A stretch of 28,004 nucleotides of DNA from Cytophagales bacterium (GTDB lineage: Bacteria; Bacteroidota; Bacteroidia; Cytophagales; Cyclobacteriaceae): the NCBI GenBank assembly GCA_027317105.1, contig DAHVFH010000044.1:1-28004 (forward strand), given 5' to 3'. This document shows, piece by piece, positions 7,441 to 16,191 of this stretch. How positions within the stretch are numbered: position 1 is the stretch's first letter; each line of letters opens with the position of its first letter. The notes under the pieces were generated by a model. It saw only the letters and a list, made by a program, of their open reading frames with translations, was not told the origin of the DNA and did no database searches. Both the position numbers and the translations under genes were made by a program.

Positions 7441-8088
7441 TCACTTCCAATTCCCTGGATCAAGCCTCCAGCTTTTTACATGGTTCAACTGATCAGCATC
7501 AAGGTATTTTTTCTCCACGGCTTCCTTTAGCAAATAGTTGAAATCGCTTAGGCATATCAACGGGATTTTTGCTTCGGTGAAATTCTTTTCGGCCAGCTCA
7601 AAACCATAAGTAAATATGGCGACCATTCCAATGACATTGAATCCTGCCTCACTCATCGCCTGGGCTGCTTTTAACGAACTTCCGCCTGTGGAGATTAAAT
7701 CTTCTACCAGTACTACCTTCTTCCCTTTCTCGATTTTCCCTTCGATCAAGTTGCCCATCCCATGCTCCTTAGGTTTTGGGCGCACATAAACAAAAGGTAA
7801 ATTCAAAAGGTCGGCCACTAATGCACCTTGCGGTATGCCCGCGGTGGCCACCCCAGCAATGCACTCCACGTGTGGATAGCTTTTGCGGACGGCACTTGCC
7901 AACGCTTCTTTTATATATTTTCGTATTTCCGGATAGGATAAGGCCAGTCGATTATCACAATAAATAGGTGACTTCCAGCCCGAACTCCAGGTGAAAGGGG
8001 TTTTATAATTTAGTTTTATTGCCCCAATTTCAAGTAACTTGCCAGCAACATCCTGTGCGGTGGCTTCTTCTATTTTTAGTAAACTCAT
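7441..8088 (-). CDS. pyrE: Orotate phosphoribosyltransferase
   Basis: PyrE transfers ribose 5-phosphate from PRPP to orotate, giving orotidine monophosphate in de novo pyrimidine synthesis. The 215-residue protein has the type I PRTase fold signals: the PRPP-binding motif VVLVEDLISTGGSS (125-138), the flexible catalytic loop region RPKPKEHGMGN (103-113), and the N-terminal orotate site region TPFTWSSGWKSPIYCDNR (30-47). Length is typical. The ATG is at 8086-8088. It is divergent from an extended Nudix gene (97 bp between starts) and convergent with the FtsX permease. Nothing odd is seen in the enzyme. Confidence 0.96.
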   Translation of the reverse strand: MSLLKIEEATAQDVAGKLLEIGAIKLNYKTPFTWSSGWKSPIYCDNRLALSYPEIRKYIKEALASAVRKSYPHVECIAGVATAGIPQGALVADLLNLPFVYVRPKPKEHGMGNLIEGKIEKGKKVVLVEDLISTGGSSLKAAQAMSEAGFNVIGMVAIFTYGFELAEKNFTEAKIPLICLSDFNYLLKEAVEKKYLDADQLNHVKSWRLDPGNWK

Positions 8089-8185
8089 GCCGCAAATTAT
8101 GAGGAATCGTGGAATTTTTCACTTTTATCGTTCCGGGTGTTGGTTGAATGAGAATATTTTATGTTTTTGCGTGTAATAGCAAGTC

Positions 8186-8866
8186 ATGGATTTATTTGTT
8201 AATGATATTCCGGTTAGGATTTTGAAGCCCGGCACTGAGCCGGAGGCTGGCACGTTCAATACGGAGCTCAAGGCCACGGTCGATTCTGTCACCAAGGCCA
8301 AATTAATTAATCATGTTTGGATAAATGAAGCCAGCGTTATGGATTTGGATTTGATCCTAGATTTGATCAATTCAAAAGTACCGATGCACCTCCTTTCCTT
8401 ATCCCTTACGGTAAACGATTATGAGGCGACTAAGGCCTTTATCAAAAAGAAATTTAAGGTAGTAAAGGCTGCCGGGGGGCTAGTGCTTAAAAAGGACAAG
8501 GTGTTGATGATTTATAGGATGAAAAAATGGGATTTGCCCAAAGGAAAGAAGGAAAGTGGAGAAGGCAGTAAAGAGACTGCGGTGCGCGAGGTGGAGGAAG
8601 AATGTAATGTGGAGGTGAAGATTGGAAAAAAGATCTGTACGACCTGGCATACCTACACTATGAACAAAAACAACATGATCAAGAAAACACGGTGGTATGT
8701 GATGGATTTAGTGGATGACTCACGAAGCCGGCCTGCCATTGAAGAAGATATTGAAGAACTCCGATGGATGACCCAAAAAGAAGTGTACCACGCCCTCGAA
8801 AATTCTTACCGCTCGATCCGGTTTGTTTTTGAAGAATACTACCGAAAGGAGATCGTTAAAAATTAG
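8186..8866 (+). CDS. Nudix hydrolase with about 90-residue N-terminal extension
   Basis: Nudix enzymes hydrolyse nucleoside diphosphates linked to another group. The domain occupies about residues 93-200 of 226. The Nudix box begins at Gly120 (GKKESGE) and continues GSKETAVREVEEECNV, with the metal-binding REVEEE core complete. The Gly expected before the last hydrophobic residue is replaced by Asn141. KWDLPKGK just before the box resembles the Ap4A/diphosphoinositol-phosphate class, but substrate cannot be assigned. The N-terminal 90 residues have no recognised domain. A YHALENSYRSIRFVFEEYYR helix closes the protein. The gene lies between pyrE and coaD, and its TAG stop overlaps the coaD TAA stop on the other strand by three bases, so the two transcripts converge head-on. 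Confidence 0.85.
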   Translation: MDLFVNDIPVRILKPGTEPEAGTFNTELKATVDSVTKAKLINHVWINEASVMDLDLILDLINSKVPMHLLSLSLTVNDYEATKAFIKKKFKVVKAAGGLVLKKDKVLMIYRMKKWDLPKGKKESGEGSKETAVREVEEECNVEVKIGKKICTTWHTYTMNKNNMIKKTRWYVMDLVDDSRSRPAIEEDIEELRWMTQKEVYHALENSYRSIRFVFEEYYRKEIVKN

Positions 8867-9318
8867 AGCGAATAGGGTAGAAAGGCAGATACATCGCCCT
8901 GATATCGGTGTACCTCGCGGATAATGGATGAGTTAATGGCAGCAAACTGAGGTGCCGTAATCAAAAAAACAGATTCTAATTTATTGTTCAAGTGCTTCGT
9001 GATTTGCGCGATGCTATTTTCGTACTCAAAATCGGTAGTATTTCGAAGTCCTCTTAGTAAAAAATTGGCGTTATTTTTCTTAGCGTAAGCGGCTGTTAGT
9101 TCAGCATAAGTTTGTACTTTAATCTGTGGATACATTTCAAATGTCTCGCTGATTTTGCTGATCATCAAATCAATAGGAAAATAGCGTTGGCTTTTGGTGC
9201 TGTTATAGCCTATCGCAATAATGATTTCATCAAATAATTGCAGACCTCTTAGCACGATGTCTTCATGCCCCTTAGTGAAAGGGTCAAACGATCCTGGAAA
9301 AAGGGCAATTCGCTTCAT
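8863..9318 (-). CDS. coaD: Phosphopantetheine adenylyltransferase
   Basis: CoaD adds AMP from ATP to 4'-phosphopantetheine, the penultimate step of coenzyme A synthesis. The 151 residues carry the nucleotidyltransferase signature FPGSFDPFTKGH (7-18, with the catalytic TxGH), the RGLRNTTDFEYE segment that binds the phosphopantetheine side, and the C-terminal SSIIREV equivalent of the ISS-R motif. Length is slightly short of the usual 155-165 but no motif is lost. Its ATG overlaps the TGA stop of the upstream DUF3822 gene (ATGA, 9315-9318), showing translational coupling. The 3' end overlaps the convergent Nudix gene. Confidence 0.96.
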   Translation of the reverse strand: MKRIALFPGSFDPFTKGHEDIVLRGLQLFDEIIIAIGYNSTKSQRYFPIDLMISKISETFEMYPQIKVQTYAELTAAYAKKNNANFLLRGLRNTTDFEYENSIAQITKHLNNKLESVFLITAPQFAAINSSIIREVHRYQGDVSAFLPYSL

Positions 9319-10217
9319 TCTGTTTCAAGCATCGAAAGGGAATAGAGATCAAAGAAGTGGTGCTCTTGAACTTCATCAAAAAGATAGCTGAATTTTAGAT
9401 GATTTGGTCGCTCCCCAAAAGTTACATTGCGAATGTATTTAATAAACTCCAGATAGTGGGGTGAGTTTTTACCAATGTAACCCCACAAAACAACTTCACT
9501 AGTTTGTTGATCCATGTTAAGGCTTTGCAATACGAGCATAATGTATTTCACATAATCAGAAAACTGCTTGATAGGAAATTGATTGTAATAAATTAACTGG
9601 TTTCCTTTTCTAGAAAGGATATGTAATTTAAACCGATCAACATAAATATAAAGGACACTGTTTTCGGTGTTGTTCGGTTGTCGTAATACCCCCTCAATAA
9701 GGGATGTTGATTGATGGAAAAAGTGGTGTGCAGTGTTTTGATATATTTCGCTTAGCCATTGATAGAGATCTTCTTGAACGGCAAACACCGTAACGGATTT
9801 AAAGCCTACGTTTTCGCAATGGATAATTTTTTCTTTCGGCACATCGATGACGGCATTTAACTTTAGATAGTCGAGTGCATGTTGCGCATTGAAAAGAGAA
9901 GCAGGAACTTGACAGAATTTATTATTTTTAATACCAATTTTCACTTGTCTCCAAAAACCCGCTTTCAATATGGCATGGGCGTCAAACAGTTCTTTCAAGG
10001 CCTGAAGCAATTCAGCATGCGATTGAACATTGCCCATGGCATAATCTTCCAATGCCAGGACACGATCTTCCTTACTGTCAATTACGGCTAGTTGAAAATC
10101 TTTCGGTCCAGTTTGAATTAATAAATCGTATTGATGCAAAAGGTCTTCGTCAAAACGATCATCTTTTACTTTCTTTATTAGCTTGTATTTGGCGGTAGCA
10201 GTTTGCAAATCGATCAC
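9315..10217 (-). CDS. DUF3822-type protein coupled to coaD
   Basis: The 300-residue protein resembles the DUF3822 family, which occurs in Bacteroidota and has no proven function. Predicted secondary structure alternates strands and helices; VLYIYVDRFKLHILSRKGNQLIYYNQFP (about 199-226) is reminiscent of the strand-turn-strand phosphate loops of actin-like ATPases, but that is a structural guess. There is no signal peptide or membrane segment, so it is probably cytosolic. It overlaps coaD by four bases (ATGA), so its translation appears tied to coenzyme A synthesis. The start ATG is at 10215-10217, with a 57-bp gap to the next upstream gene. The family name is from memory of the family and the context with coaD. 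Confidence 0.7.
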   Translation of the reverse strand: MIDLQTATAKYKLIKKVKDDRFDEDLLHQYDLLIQTGPKDFQLAVIDSKEDRVLALEDYAMGNVQSHAELLQALKELFDAHAILKAGFWRQVKIGIKNNKFCQVPASLFNAQHALDYLKLNAVIDVPKEKIIHCENVGFKSVTVFAVQEDLYQWLSEIYQNTAHHFFHQSTSLIEGVLRQPNNTENSVLYIYVDRFKLHILSRKGNQLIYYNQFPIKQFSDYVKYIMLVLQSLNMDQQTSEVVLWGYIGKNSPHYLEFIKYIRNVTFGERPNHLKFSYLFDEVQEHHFFDLYSLSMLETE

Positions 10218-10274
10218 TTTTTAAGACCTTCCGATTTCTTGGGATTACAATAATAAAAATTTTCAAGGTTAAAG

Positions 10275-10754
10275 TTAGTTTTCTAGCCTGAAAAATCCCC
10301 GCTGAGCGATAATTTCTGACGGATGTCCAAGGATGCCGAAAATGCCATGAAGGCTGGCGCGGGGCAGGGCGTCAATTTCCGGCCAGCTCAAAAATCTAAC
10401 ATCCTTAATAATTTCCGGACTGCCAGGCTCAGGATCAGTGCCAACTTTCATCTGGCCGCTTAAGAATGAAACTTCAAAGAATAATTCGAGGGCATGTAGA
10501 GGGGGCTTAACAAATTCGCAGACAAAAAGGAAACCTTTTATTTCGATGGCTAATCCCGTTTCCTCTTCAAATTCCCGATGAAGGCAGTCGGTCGCATGCT
10601 CACCGAACTGGATGCCACCGCCCGGTGGAGACCAAAAGTTTCCAGCCGAAAGCTCCCTATGGTTCACCATTAAGATAGCCTCGTCTTTGAGGCAAATTCC
10701 ACAAGCCCGAGCCCGCAGCCGATTTCCATAGAAAGATTGAACTTCATTTTCCAT
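10275..10754 (-). CDS. Nudix hydrolase (MutT-like)
   Basis: This is a single-domain Nudix pyrophosphohydrolase of about 159 residues. The Nudix box is canonical: GGIQFGE, then HATDCLHREFEEETGL, with the REFEEE metal site and the Gly intact, unlike the protein at 8186. FWSPPGGG precedes the box. The longest frame begins with TTG at 10766, but the ATG at 10752-10754 four codons in is the better start and is used here. Cysteines near the N-terminus (ACGICL) have no partner for a zinc site. Possible roles are nucleotide-pool cleaning or ADP-ribose or sugar-nucleotide hydrolysis; the substrate is not readable. It is divergent from the DUF1573 gene, 64 bp between starts. Confidence 0.85.
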   Translation of the reverse strand: MENEVQSFYGNRLRARACGICLKDEAILMVNHRELSAGNFWSPPGGGIQFGEHATDCLHREFEEETGLAIEIKGFLFVCEFVKPPLHALELFFEVSFLSGQMKVGTDPEPGSPEIIKDVRFLSWPEIDALPRASLHGIFGILGHPSEIIAQRGFFRLEN

Positions 10755-10818
10755 TTTCTCGTTCAAATAAACATTAATTCAACCTAAACTCTTTCTACCT
10801 TTAACCAATAATTGAAAA

Positions 10819-11217
10819 ATGAAGCTTTTTATTTTTTCTGTACTTTTTTCCATGTGCGTTCCCAACTCGTCTCTTAAAGCACAGTCGACTCCGGCTGGGG
10901 CTGAAATTTCATGGGATAAAAACACCCACGATTTTGGCGATATCATTCAGGGCGAAAAGGTCGAAAAAACCTTTAAATTTAGAAACATTGGAACAGAACC
11001 ATTAATAATCACCAATGTGCAAGTTACTTGCGGTTGTACAACCCCTAAAGGATGGACGCGCGACCCGATTAACCCTAATGAAAGTAGCGAAATTACAGTT
11101 CTATTTGATAGCACCAACAAAATGGGCAGACAGAATAAAGTAGTAACAATTGTCTCAAATGCAATCAGTGGAAATAATCAAATTACTTTTTCGGTCAATG
11201 TGTTGGAGAAAAAATAA
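10819..11217 (+). CDS. Exported DUF1573 protein
   Basis: The 132-residue protein starts with a signal peptide (MKLFIFSVLFSMCVPNSSLKAQS, likely cleaved after about residue 22). The mature part is one DUF1573 domain, an Ig-like beta-sandwich common in exported Bacteroidota proteins: ISWDKNTHDFGDI, EKTFKFRNIGTEPLII, the conserved CGCTTP and WTRDPINPNESSEITV, then VVTIVSN. The paired cysteines in TCGCT are a family hallmark. Function is unknown; related domains are thought to bind other proteins or sit in cell-surface structures. The start ATG at 10819 follows AATTGAAAA, without a Shine-Dalgarno. A weak -7-like TACCTTTA lies at 10796-10803. Confidence 0.85.
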   Translation: MKLFIFSVLFSMCVPNSSLKAQSTPAGAEISWDKNTHDFGDIIQGEKVEKTFKFRNIGTEPLIITNVQVTCGCTTPKGWTRDPINPNESSEITVLFDSTNKMGRQNKVVTIVSNAISGNNQITFSVNVLEKK

Positions 11218-11222
11218 ATAGT

Positions 11223-11240
11223 AAGTGCCAAGCATTTTTT
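11223..11240 (+). terminator. Weak hairpin plus T-run after the DUF1573 gene
   Basis: AAGTGC at 11223-11228 and GCATTT at 11232-11237 pair over six bases (one G-T wobble) around a CAA loop, and the second arm runs into six T (11235-11240). It stands directly behind the DUF1573 stop, before the convergent DUF423 gene. The stem is short, so the call is tentative. Confidence 0.3.
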
Positions 11241-11243
11241 CTC

Positions 11244-11621
11244 TTAGTGTTTTGTGAGAATTGCATAGGTCAATAAACCCCAACCAATTAATAAGAACAG
11301 ACCCCCAATTGGCGTGACCATGGCGAAGGCTGTTGTATTGGTAAGGGAGTATAAATAAAGGCTGCCGCTAAAAAGGGTTACGCCAACAAAAATTGAAAGC
11401 GATGACCACTCCATTATCGATGAGCTATTCTGACTCATCAATAATCCAATGAAAAGTAATGCAAGCGCGTGAAAAAAATGATAGCGCACGGCCAATTCAT
11501 AGGTTTCTAGCCTCCCATTGCTAACCAATAAATTTTTAAGAGCGTGCGCTCCAAACGCACCCAGGGCAACGCCAAGTGTGCCCAATAAGGCACCTATTGA
11601 TAAGGTTAGTCTTTGATTCAT
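11244..11621 (-). CDS. DUF423 inner-membrane protein (YgdD-like)
   Basis: The 125-residue protein is almost entirely hydrophobic with four membrane segments: about 5-24, 46-65, 72-92 and 98-120. The first holds the family hallmark LGVALGAFGAHALKN, and the second follows AVRYHFFHALALL. Family members are small membrane proteins of unknown function in many bacteria. The ATG is at 11619-11621. It lies 13 bp downstream of the large T9SS-exported propeller gene on the same strand and may be read through from it, though the two have no evident functional link. Confidence 0.88.
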   Translation of the reverse strand: MNQRLTLSIGALLGTLGVALGAFGAHALKNLLVSNGRLETYELAVRYHFFHALALLFIGLLMSQNSSSIMEWSSLSIFVGVTLFSGSLYLYSLTNTTAFAMVTPIGGLFLLIGWGLLTYAILTKH

Positions 11622-11634
11622 TGTTTGGTATCAT

Positions 11635-14600
11635 TTATTTTTGTATAAAAACTTTAGCGGTTTTTTCACCTTGGTTTGTTTTCAGCCGCACCATATAAAT
11701 CCCATTTTGCAAGGCCTCCAGATTAAAGTCAAGTTGATGGTCGCCCTGATCCTGGAAACCGTAATCCTGGTTTAAAATACTTCGCCCCGACATGTCCCAA
11801 ACATTCATCGTAACTTGGGAATTGCCGGGCAAGGAATAGATTACATTGAACTTTCCGTCTGATGGATTTGGAAAAAGGGTAAATGAACCCACGACTGGAG
11901 CGGGTTCTGTTCCTGTTGGTACTTGTTGGATGAAGAGATTGTCTACCGACCAACCCCAGGCGGTACTTGATTCTTTTGTGGCATGCAGCCTAAACCTGAT
12001 CAACAAAGTGTCGCCAATGGCAAATTTATTTTTAAGATCGAACGTTTCGCTTACATTCATCGCTGGAGTGCCACTTTGCGCAGTGTTGTATGTGGCAAGC
12101 CAGTTAGCATTTGCAGAGGCATTGTATCCGTTTGCTATCGGAATCCAAGTAACCCCATCTTTTGTTCCTTCGGCTACGACATAATCGTTGAACGAGGGCT
12201 GGCCGAAAACTGAACCTGTTGTTCCGGGAACAATGATCGCTACGTCTTGATAGGATATGGATGTGTTGCTTCCAGAAGAAACAATAATCGGGACTAGCAA
12301 GGTGCCAGATGCGTCTTGATTAAGGGTATAATTGTGGGGACTTTGAATGCTTAAGTTGGGAGCACCGAAGGCCTGCAAAGAAAGCCCATTTAAATAGAAA
12401 TTATTAGATGTTATAAAGTAGTCGAAATACTGTTGTTGATACGGTTTTAAAGTCAGATTTATACCCGTTGTTGCAAGTGAATAAATTGGAGCGTCTCCTT
12501 TGTAACCAATTAACTGAATGGTTACACTTCCCAAAGGAGCACCTGCTATTTGAATATTATATACACCAGAATCAGGAGGGATAAATTTTACCGTTTGTGA
12601 ACTGATGATGATCTGGACTGAATCATATCGGAAAGGTAAATGCGCCTGTAACACAAATTTGGATTGAGGTGAAGTGCCTGAATTGACGATAACTGGAACC
12701 GGATAATTCGCGTTTTGATCCACGGTAAGTTCCGCGGTCCAAATACCTCGCCCATGGGTGGCAATAACCACCTCATTATCTTGACCTTTCATTTGCCAAA
12801 CGGAAACAGAACCTCCAAGAAATTCGGTATTCAGCGCCCAGCTTGCCCCACCATCCAACGATTCAATGATACCTATTTCAGTGCCTGCCCAAATAATGTT
12901 TGGATTATCAGGCCTTACGTACAAGCAATATACCGCTACATCAGGGAAGCCGGTGGTGGAGGCTGTGCCGGTTCCGAATCCACTAATGTCGGTCCAGGTT
13001 TGACCAAGGTCTTGTGTCATCAAAATTTTAGCTGTTTTAGCGAAGGAGAAAAGTGCATAGGCAATTTTCTCATTGGTGGGGTGCGTAGCAATGCCTGAAA
13101 TTGTCCCTAAAGTTATGCCAGTAGGGTTAGGTACTGCATTAAACGTTTGGCCCGCGTTGGTTGAAACAAAAAGAGTGCTTCCGCCCATTCCGCTTCCGGC
13201 CCATACAATGTTGGCGTTGGCGCGCGACACTTCTACAGAGGCAAAAGAAGAAAGTCCCCACCCGGTTGTTATCGGTGTCAATGCCCAATTACCACCAAAG
13301 TTTGATGATTTCCAGACACCTTGAGATCCAACAGAATAAATAATGTCAGGTGCTTGTTTAGAACCAGCTAATTTTGAAATGAAAGGAAATTTACTTTGAT
13401 CAGGGCTTTGACTGGATCCAGTACCCGTCAACGGGAAACCTGAAAAAGCAGAAGTCCAGGTTGTGCCTCCATCTAATGAACGCGAGAAATAATTGTATTC
13501 TGCTCCTCCAATCATTTGCTTGCTGTTGGTGGTGTGCCATAAAACTTCGAACCCGTCACCAGCCAATTGTGCATTGGTATTAAAATAGGTGGCGGCAGAG
13601 GAAATTGTGCCACTTGGTGTAAAGTAGGTGGAGTTGTCTTGCATTCCACCAAAATATTCTTGAGCGCCAGGTTTTTTATCGGCTCCGTAAAATTGACTGG
13701 TGTTGTAGCCATTGCCAACTTTTGTCCATTCCCCACTCGTAGTACCCGGAGAGGTGGAGGTTCCCGATAGCCATACGCCACCATCATTCGCATCCAATAG
13801 CTGAAAGGTTTTGGAAGATGTACTAATTGGAATTGGATAAATGTTATGATGATCAGGGTGTACGTTTGAATTTTTCCCATCGTAATCCCCATAGGGATCG
13901 GCCACCGAACTCACTGTACTTGAAAATTTTGTTACTGTTTGATAAGTGATTAAAATATTCGAAGAAGGTAACGCACCAGGATTCCACGTTGCACCTGCTG
14001 CAAGCTCAGGCCATATATTATACATTTCATCAAATACTTGACCTCCTTTGGTGGCAATCGATGCATTTGGTGTAGTGGCATTGTAAGGTACAGAGCTGAT
14101 AAAAATATATTCCCTGCTTTGTTGTGTTGGATCAGAACTCGTTGTATTGTTCGCAAGCAAATCAAAAACCCCATTTCTGTCCTGGTCTCTAAAGGAAACC
14201 ATCAATTGTTGTTTTTTGTGAAGATCCCAAACTTGAAAAGGAACGTCTACATAATCCTGGTAGGTGTAACTAGAATCGGGCACGCCTGAAGTGGAGCCAA
14301 CTGGGACTAAAAACCGACAGGCTTTTTGTGTTATCCCGGGACCGAATAAAATCTGAACACTATCCTGATTGGCTGAGCTTCCTACAGCTAGAATTCCTCC
14401 TGCAGCACTAGCCCCAAAGTTCACCAGATTTAAAAATGAATTCGTATTATTTTGCTTTAAGGTATAACTTCCTGTAGTGGTAGCACTGGCGGATCCCAAA
14501 GTCACCTGAAATTCACTGACACCGCCCACATAAACCACATTTTGGTTGAAAGGACTGAAAGCAACGGTATTGTCATACCAGCCTTGAGTACTGAGGTAGT

Positions 14601-15690
14601 CAACCGTCTTACTATTTAAGGTTAATCCAACGAGGTACCAGGTAGCGCCTGCGTTGTTAGAGAAATATAAATCGGAATTCACTCCTGAAAGTGAGCCTTC
14701 TGCGGAAGCAGCAATATAATTTGTATTCACAGGGGAAACGGCAATCTCAACTCGGCCATTTGGAGACATACCCATATTGCTCAGGTTCCAGGTTATTCCC
14801 CCATCGGTTGATTTCAATACGCCAACGCCATATTGCGCAGCATACAAAACGGAAAAATTTCCAGGTGTTGGCCTCAAGTCTTGCACTAAGCCATTGAATA
14901 CTTGTGTCCAACTGTTGCCACCATCTGTCGAATGGTAAATTCCTGAGTTTGCCGCAGCGAGCACATTGTTTGCATTTGCGGGATCAACAGTTAGGCGGTT
15001 AATACTTCCTAAAGGAACAGAATTAGGTAGCAAAGACCATGACACTCCTCGATTGGTGGTAATAAAAATCCCCCTACCATCAACACCATCTACCAATCCA
15101 AATCCTTCCCCTGTTCCTGCATAAATTATATTGTGATTGGATGAATCCATTGCTAAAGTGGTGGTAGCCAAATTGGGGATAGATGGAGTGAGCCATTGCC
15201 AACTGGAACCTGCGTCAATTGTTTTCCAAATCCCGCCACTGGCCGATCCCGCATACCATGTTTTGTTAGAGCTGTCATCCGGATCAACAATTAGCCCGCG
15301 GGTTCTACCAGGAACATTGCCAGGCCCACGTTCGGTGTAGGCACTCACTCCGTTGGCCGTGCTCTTCACACGTGCCACTGAACTTGATTTTTTTGATGAA
15401 ACAACTGATTGTTGAGCTTTTTGCAGCTCTGCCCATTGATAGTTGGATGGGTAGTCTGGCTTCTTCTGGTCAGACCGGGTGCGGATACCTATCTCGTATT
15501 TTAAAAATTCGCTTGGTCCATTTTCCTTCTTTCCTTCTTCAAAATGGTTATCTACTAGACCATTTTCTAAAAGTTCTTCATTCCCTTTTTCAATTTGCGG
15601 AATTTCGTTCCATTGAATTTTATTTCTAAATACGATGCCTGTTATAAGAGCTAAAAAGAATAGCGAGGTAACGGTTAGATTTTTTTTCAT
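11635..15690 (-). CDS. Giant T9SS-exported Asp-box beta-propeller protein
   Basis: This 1351-residue protein begins with a hydrophobic export segment (about 5-21) and ends with a type A T9SS sorting domain (about 1275-1351: FTLFPNPSDGKFNV, then QNGIYMVRL, KTAKVFIQK). Between them lie roughly ten Asp-box (BNR) turns: TIDAGSSW (157-164), TTNRGVSW (211-218), STDGGNSW (254-261), STDGGITW (294-301), SNNAGATW (344-351), SLDGGTTW (738-745), SSNFGGNW (795-802), STNAGQTF (843-850), TQDLGQTW (892-899) and SLDGGASW (944-951). This is a sortilin/VPS10- or GH74-like propeller. Residues about 395-590 lack Asp boxes and look like an inserted domain. Residues 1000-1270 suggest beta-sandwich modules. Export to the cell surface is well supported. 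Enzymatic activity (sialidase, xyloglucanase) is not established; it may be a binding or adhesion protein. Confidence 0.85.
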   Translation of the reverse strand: MKKNLTVTSLFFLALITGIVFRNKIQWNEIPQIEKGNEELLENGLVDNHFEEGKKENGPSEFLKYEIGIRTRSDQKKPDYPSNYQWAELQKAQQSVVSSKKSSSVARVKSTANGVSAYTERGPGNVPGRTRGLIVDPDDSSNKTWYAGSASGGIWKTIDAGSSWQWLTPSIPNLATTTLAMDSSNHNIIYAGTGEGFGLVDGVDGRGIFITTNRGVSWSLLPNSVPLGSINRLTVDPANANNVLAAANSGIYHSTDGGNSWTQVFNGLVQDLRPTPGNFSVLYAAQYGVGVLKSTDGGITWNLSNMGMSPNGRVEIAVSPVNTNYIAASAEGSLSGVNSDLYFSNNAGATWYLVGLTLNSKTVDYLSTQGWYDNTVAFSPFNQNVVYVGGVSEFQVTLGSASATTTGSYTLKQNNTNSFLNLVNFGASAAGGILAVGSSANQDSVQILFGPGITQKACRFLVPVGSTSGVPDSSYTYQDYVDVPFQVWDLHKKQQLMVSFRDQDRNGVFDLLANNTTSSDPTQQSREYIFISSVPYNATTPNASIATKGGQVFDEMYNIWPELAAGATWNPGALPSSNILITYQTVTKFSSTVSSVADPYGDYDGKNSNVHPDHHNIYPIPISTSSKTFQLLDANDGGVWLSGTSTSPGTTSGEWTKVGNGYNTSQFYGADKKPGAQEYFGGMQDNSTYFTPSGTISSAATYFNTNAQLAGDGFEVLWHTTNSKQMIGGAEYNYFSRSLDGGTTWTSAFSGFPLTGTGSSQSPDQSKFPFISKLAGSKQAPDIIYSVGSQGVWKSSNFGGNWALTPITTGWGLSSFASVEVSRANANIVWAGSGMGGSTLFVSTNAGQTFNAVPNPTGITLGTISGIATHPTNEKIAYALFSFAKTAKILMTQDLGQTWTDISGFGTGTASTTGFPDVAVYCLYVRPDNPNIIWAGTEIGIIESLDGGASWALNTEFLGGSVSVWQMKGQDNEVVIATHGRGIWTAELTVDQNANYPVPVIVNSGTSPQSKFVLQAHLPFRYDSVQIIISSQTVKFIPPDSGVYNIQIAGAPLGSVTIQLIGYKGDAPIYSLATTGINLTLKPYQQQYFDYFITSNNFYLNGLSLQAFGAPNLSIQSPHNYTLNQDASGTLLVPIIVSSGSNTSISYQDVAIIVPGTTGSVFGQPSFNDYVVAEGTKDGVTWIPIANGYNASANANWLATYNTAQSGTPAMNVSETFDLKNKFAIGDTLLIRFRLHATKESSTAWGWSVDNLFIQQVPTGTEPAPVVGSFTLFPNPSDGKFNVIYSLPGNSQVTMNVWDMSGRSILNQDYGFQDQGDHQLDFNLEALQNGIYMVRLKTNQGEKTAKVFIQK

Positions 15691-15781
15691 GGTCAGATAA
15701 AATACGTGGTCTTTTGAGAAATGGTTGGTAGGTAAATTGAGATTGGATCAGCGGAAATAGATTTAACGATATTGTTTAACG

Positions 15782-16177
15782 CTATCTCTTTTGCACTACG
15801 AATTGGGCTAAATCGATCAATTTTATATTGTCATCAGGTTTAGTATTTTTTTTAACGATTCCTGGGGTACGGGTTTCCTTTAGCTCCATATCCTTAAACC
15901 AAGTAATAGATCCTCTTTCTATTTTACTGTTAACTACAATTTTCAGGTCACTTAATCGAATAACAATATAGCTTATGGATCTGTTTTCAGCAATGTAAGC
16001 CAGCGCAAACGTATTGGAAATATTTTTTTCAATATTAGCATTTGCCCCTAGCTTGGACTCTACCAAGGATTGAAGGGGTGAAGTTTGCGATTCTTTTTGA
16101 ACAGAGGCTGGTGCTTTGCAACAACACAAAGTGAACAACCAAACGAGAGATAAATATTTCAACTTCCTAAAATTCAT
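15782..16177 (-). CDS. Small probable lipoprotein, function unknown
   Basis: The 131-residue product has a hydrophobic N-terminus followed by three cysteines (LVWLFTLCCCKAPAS, about residues 11-25), which fits a lipoprotein or secreted signal, though the lipobox is not canonical. The mature part contains two amphipathic strands (FALAYIAENRSISYIVIRL and LKIVVNSKIERGSITWF) and a basic C-terminus (DLAQFVVQKR). No domain was recognised. It lies 91 bp before the giant propeller gene on the same strand and 231 bp after the exported 430-residue gene, in a block of three exported proteins, so a role at the cell envelope is likely. Confidence 0.6.
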   Translation of the reverse strand: MNFRKLKYLSLVWLFTLCCCKAPASVQKESQTSPLQSLVESKLGANANIEKNISNTFALAYIAENRSISYIVIRLSDLKIVVNSKIERGSITWFKDMELKETRTPGIVKKNTKPDDNIKLIDLAQFVVQKR

Positions 16178-16191
16178 TTGTTTTGACTTAT

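Noticed and set aside
10755..10766. TTG start giving a longer Nudix protein
   Set aside because: An ATG four codons downstream gives the conserved start MENEVQ and is more probable; the extra residues (MNEK) show no family support.
13512..13892. 126-residue frame on the minus strand inside the propeller gene
   Set aside because: It lies on the same strand as the propeller gene in another frame with no domain; the main frame is continuous and well supported.
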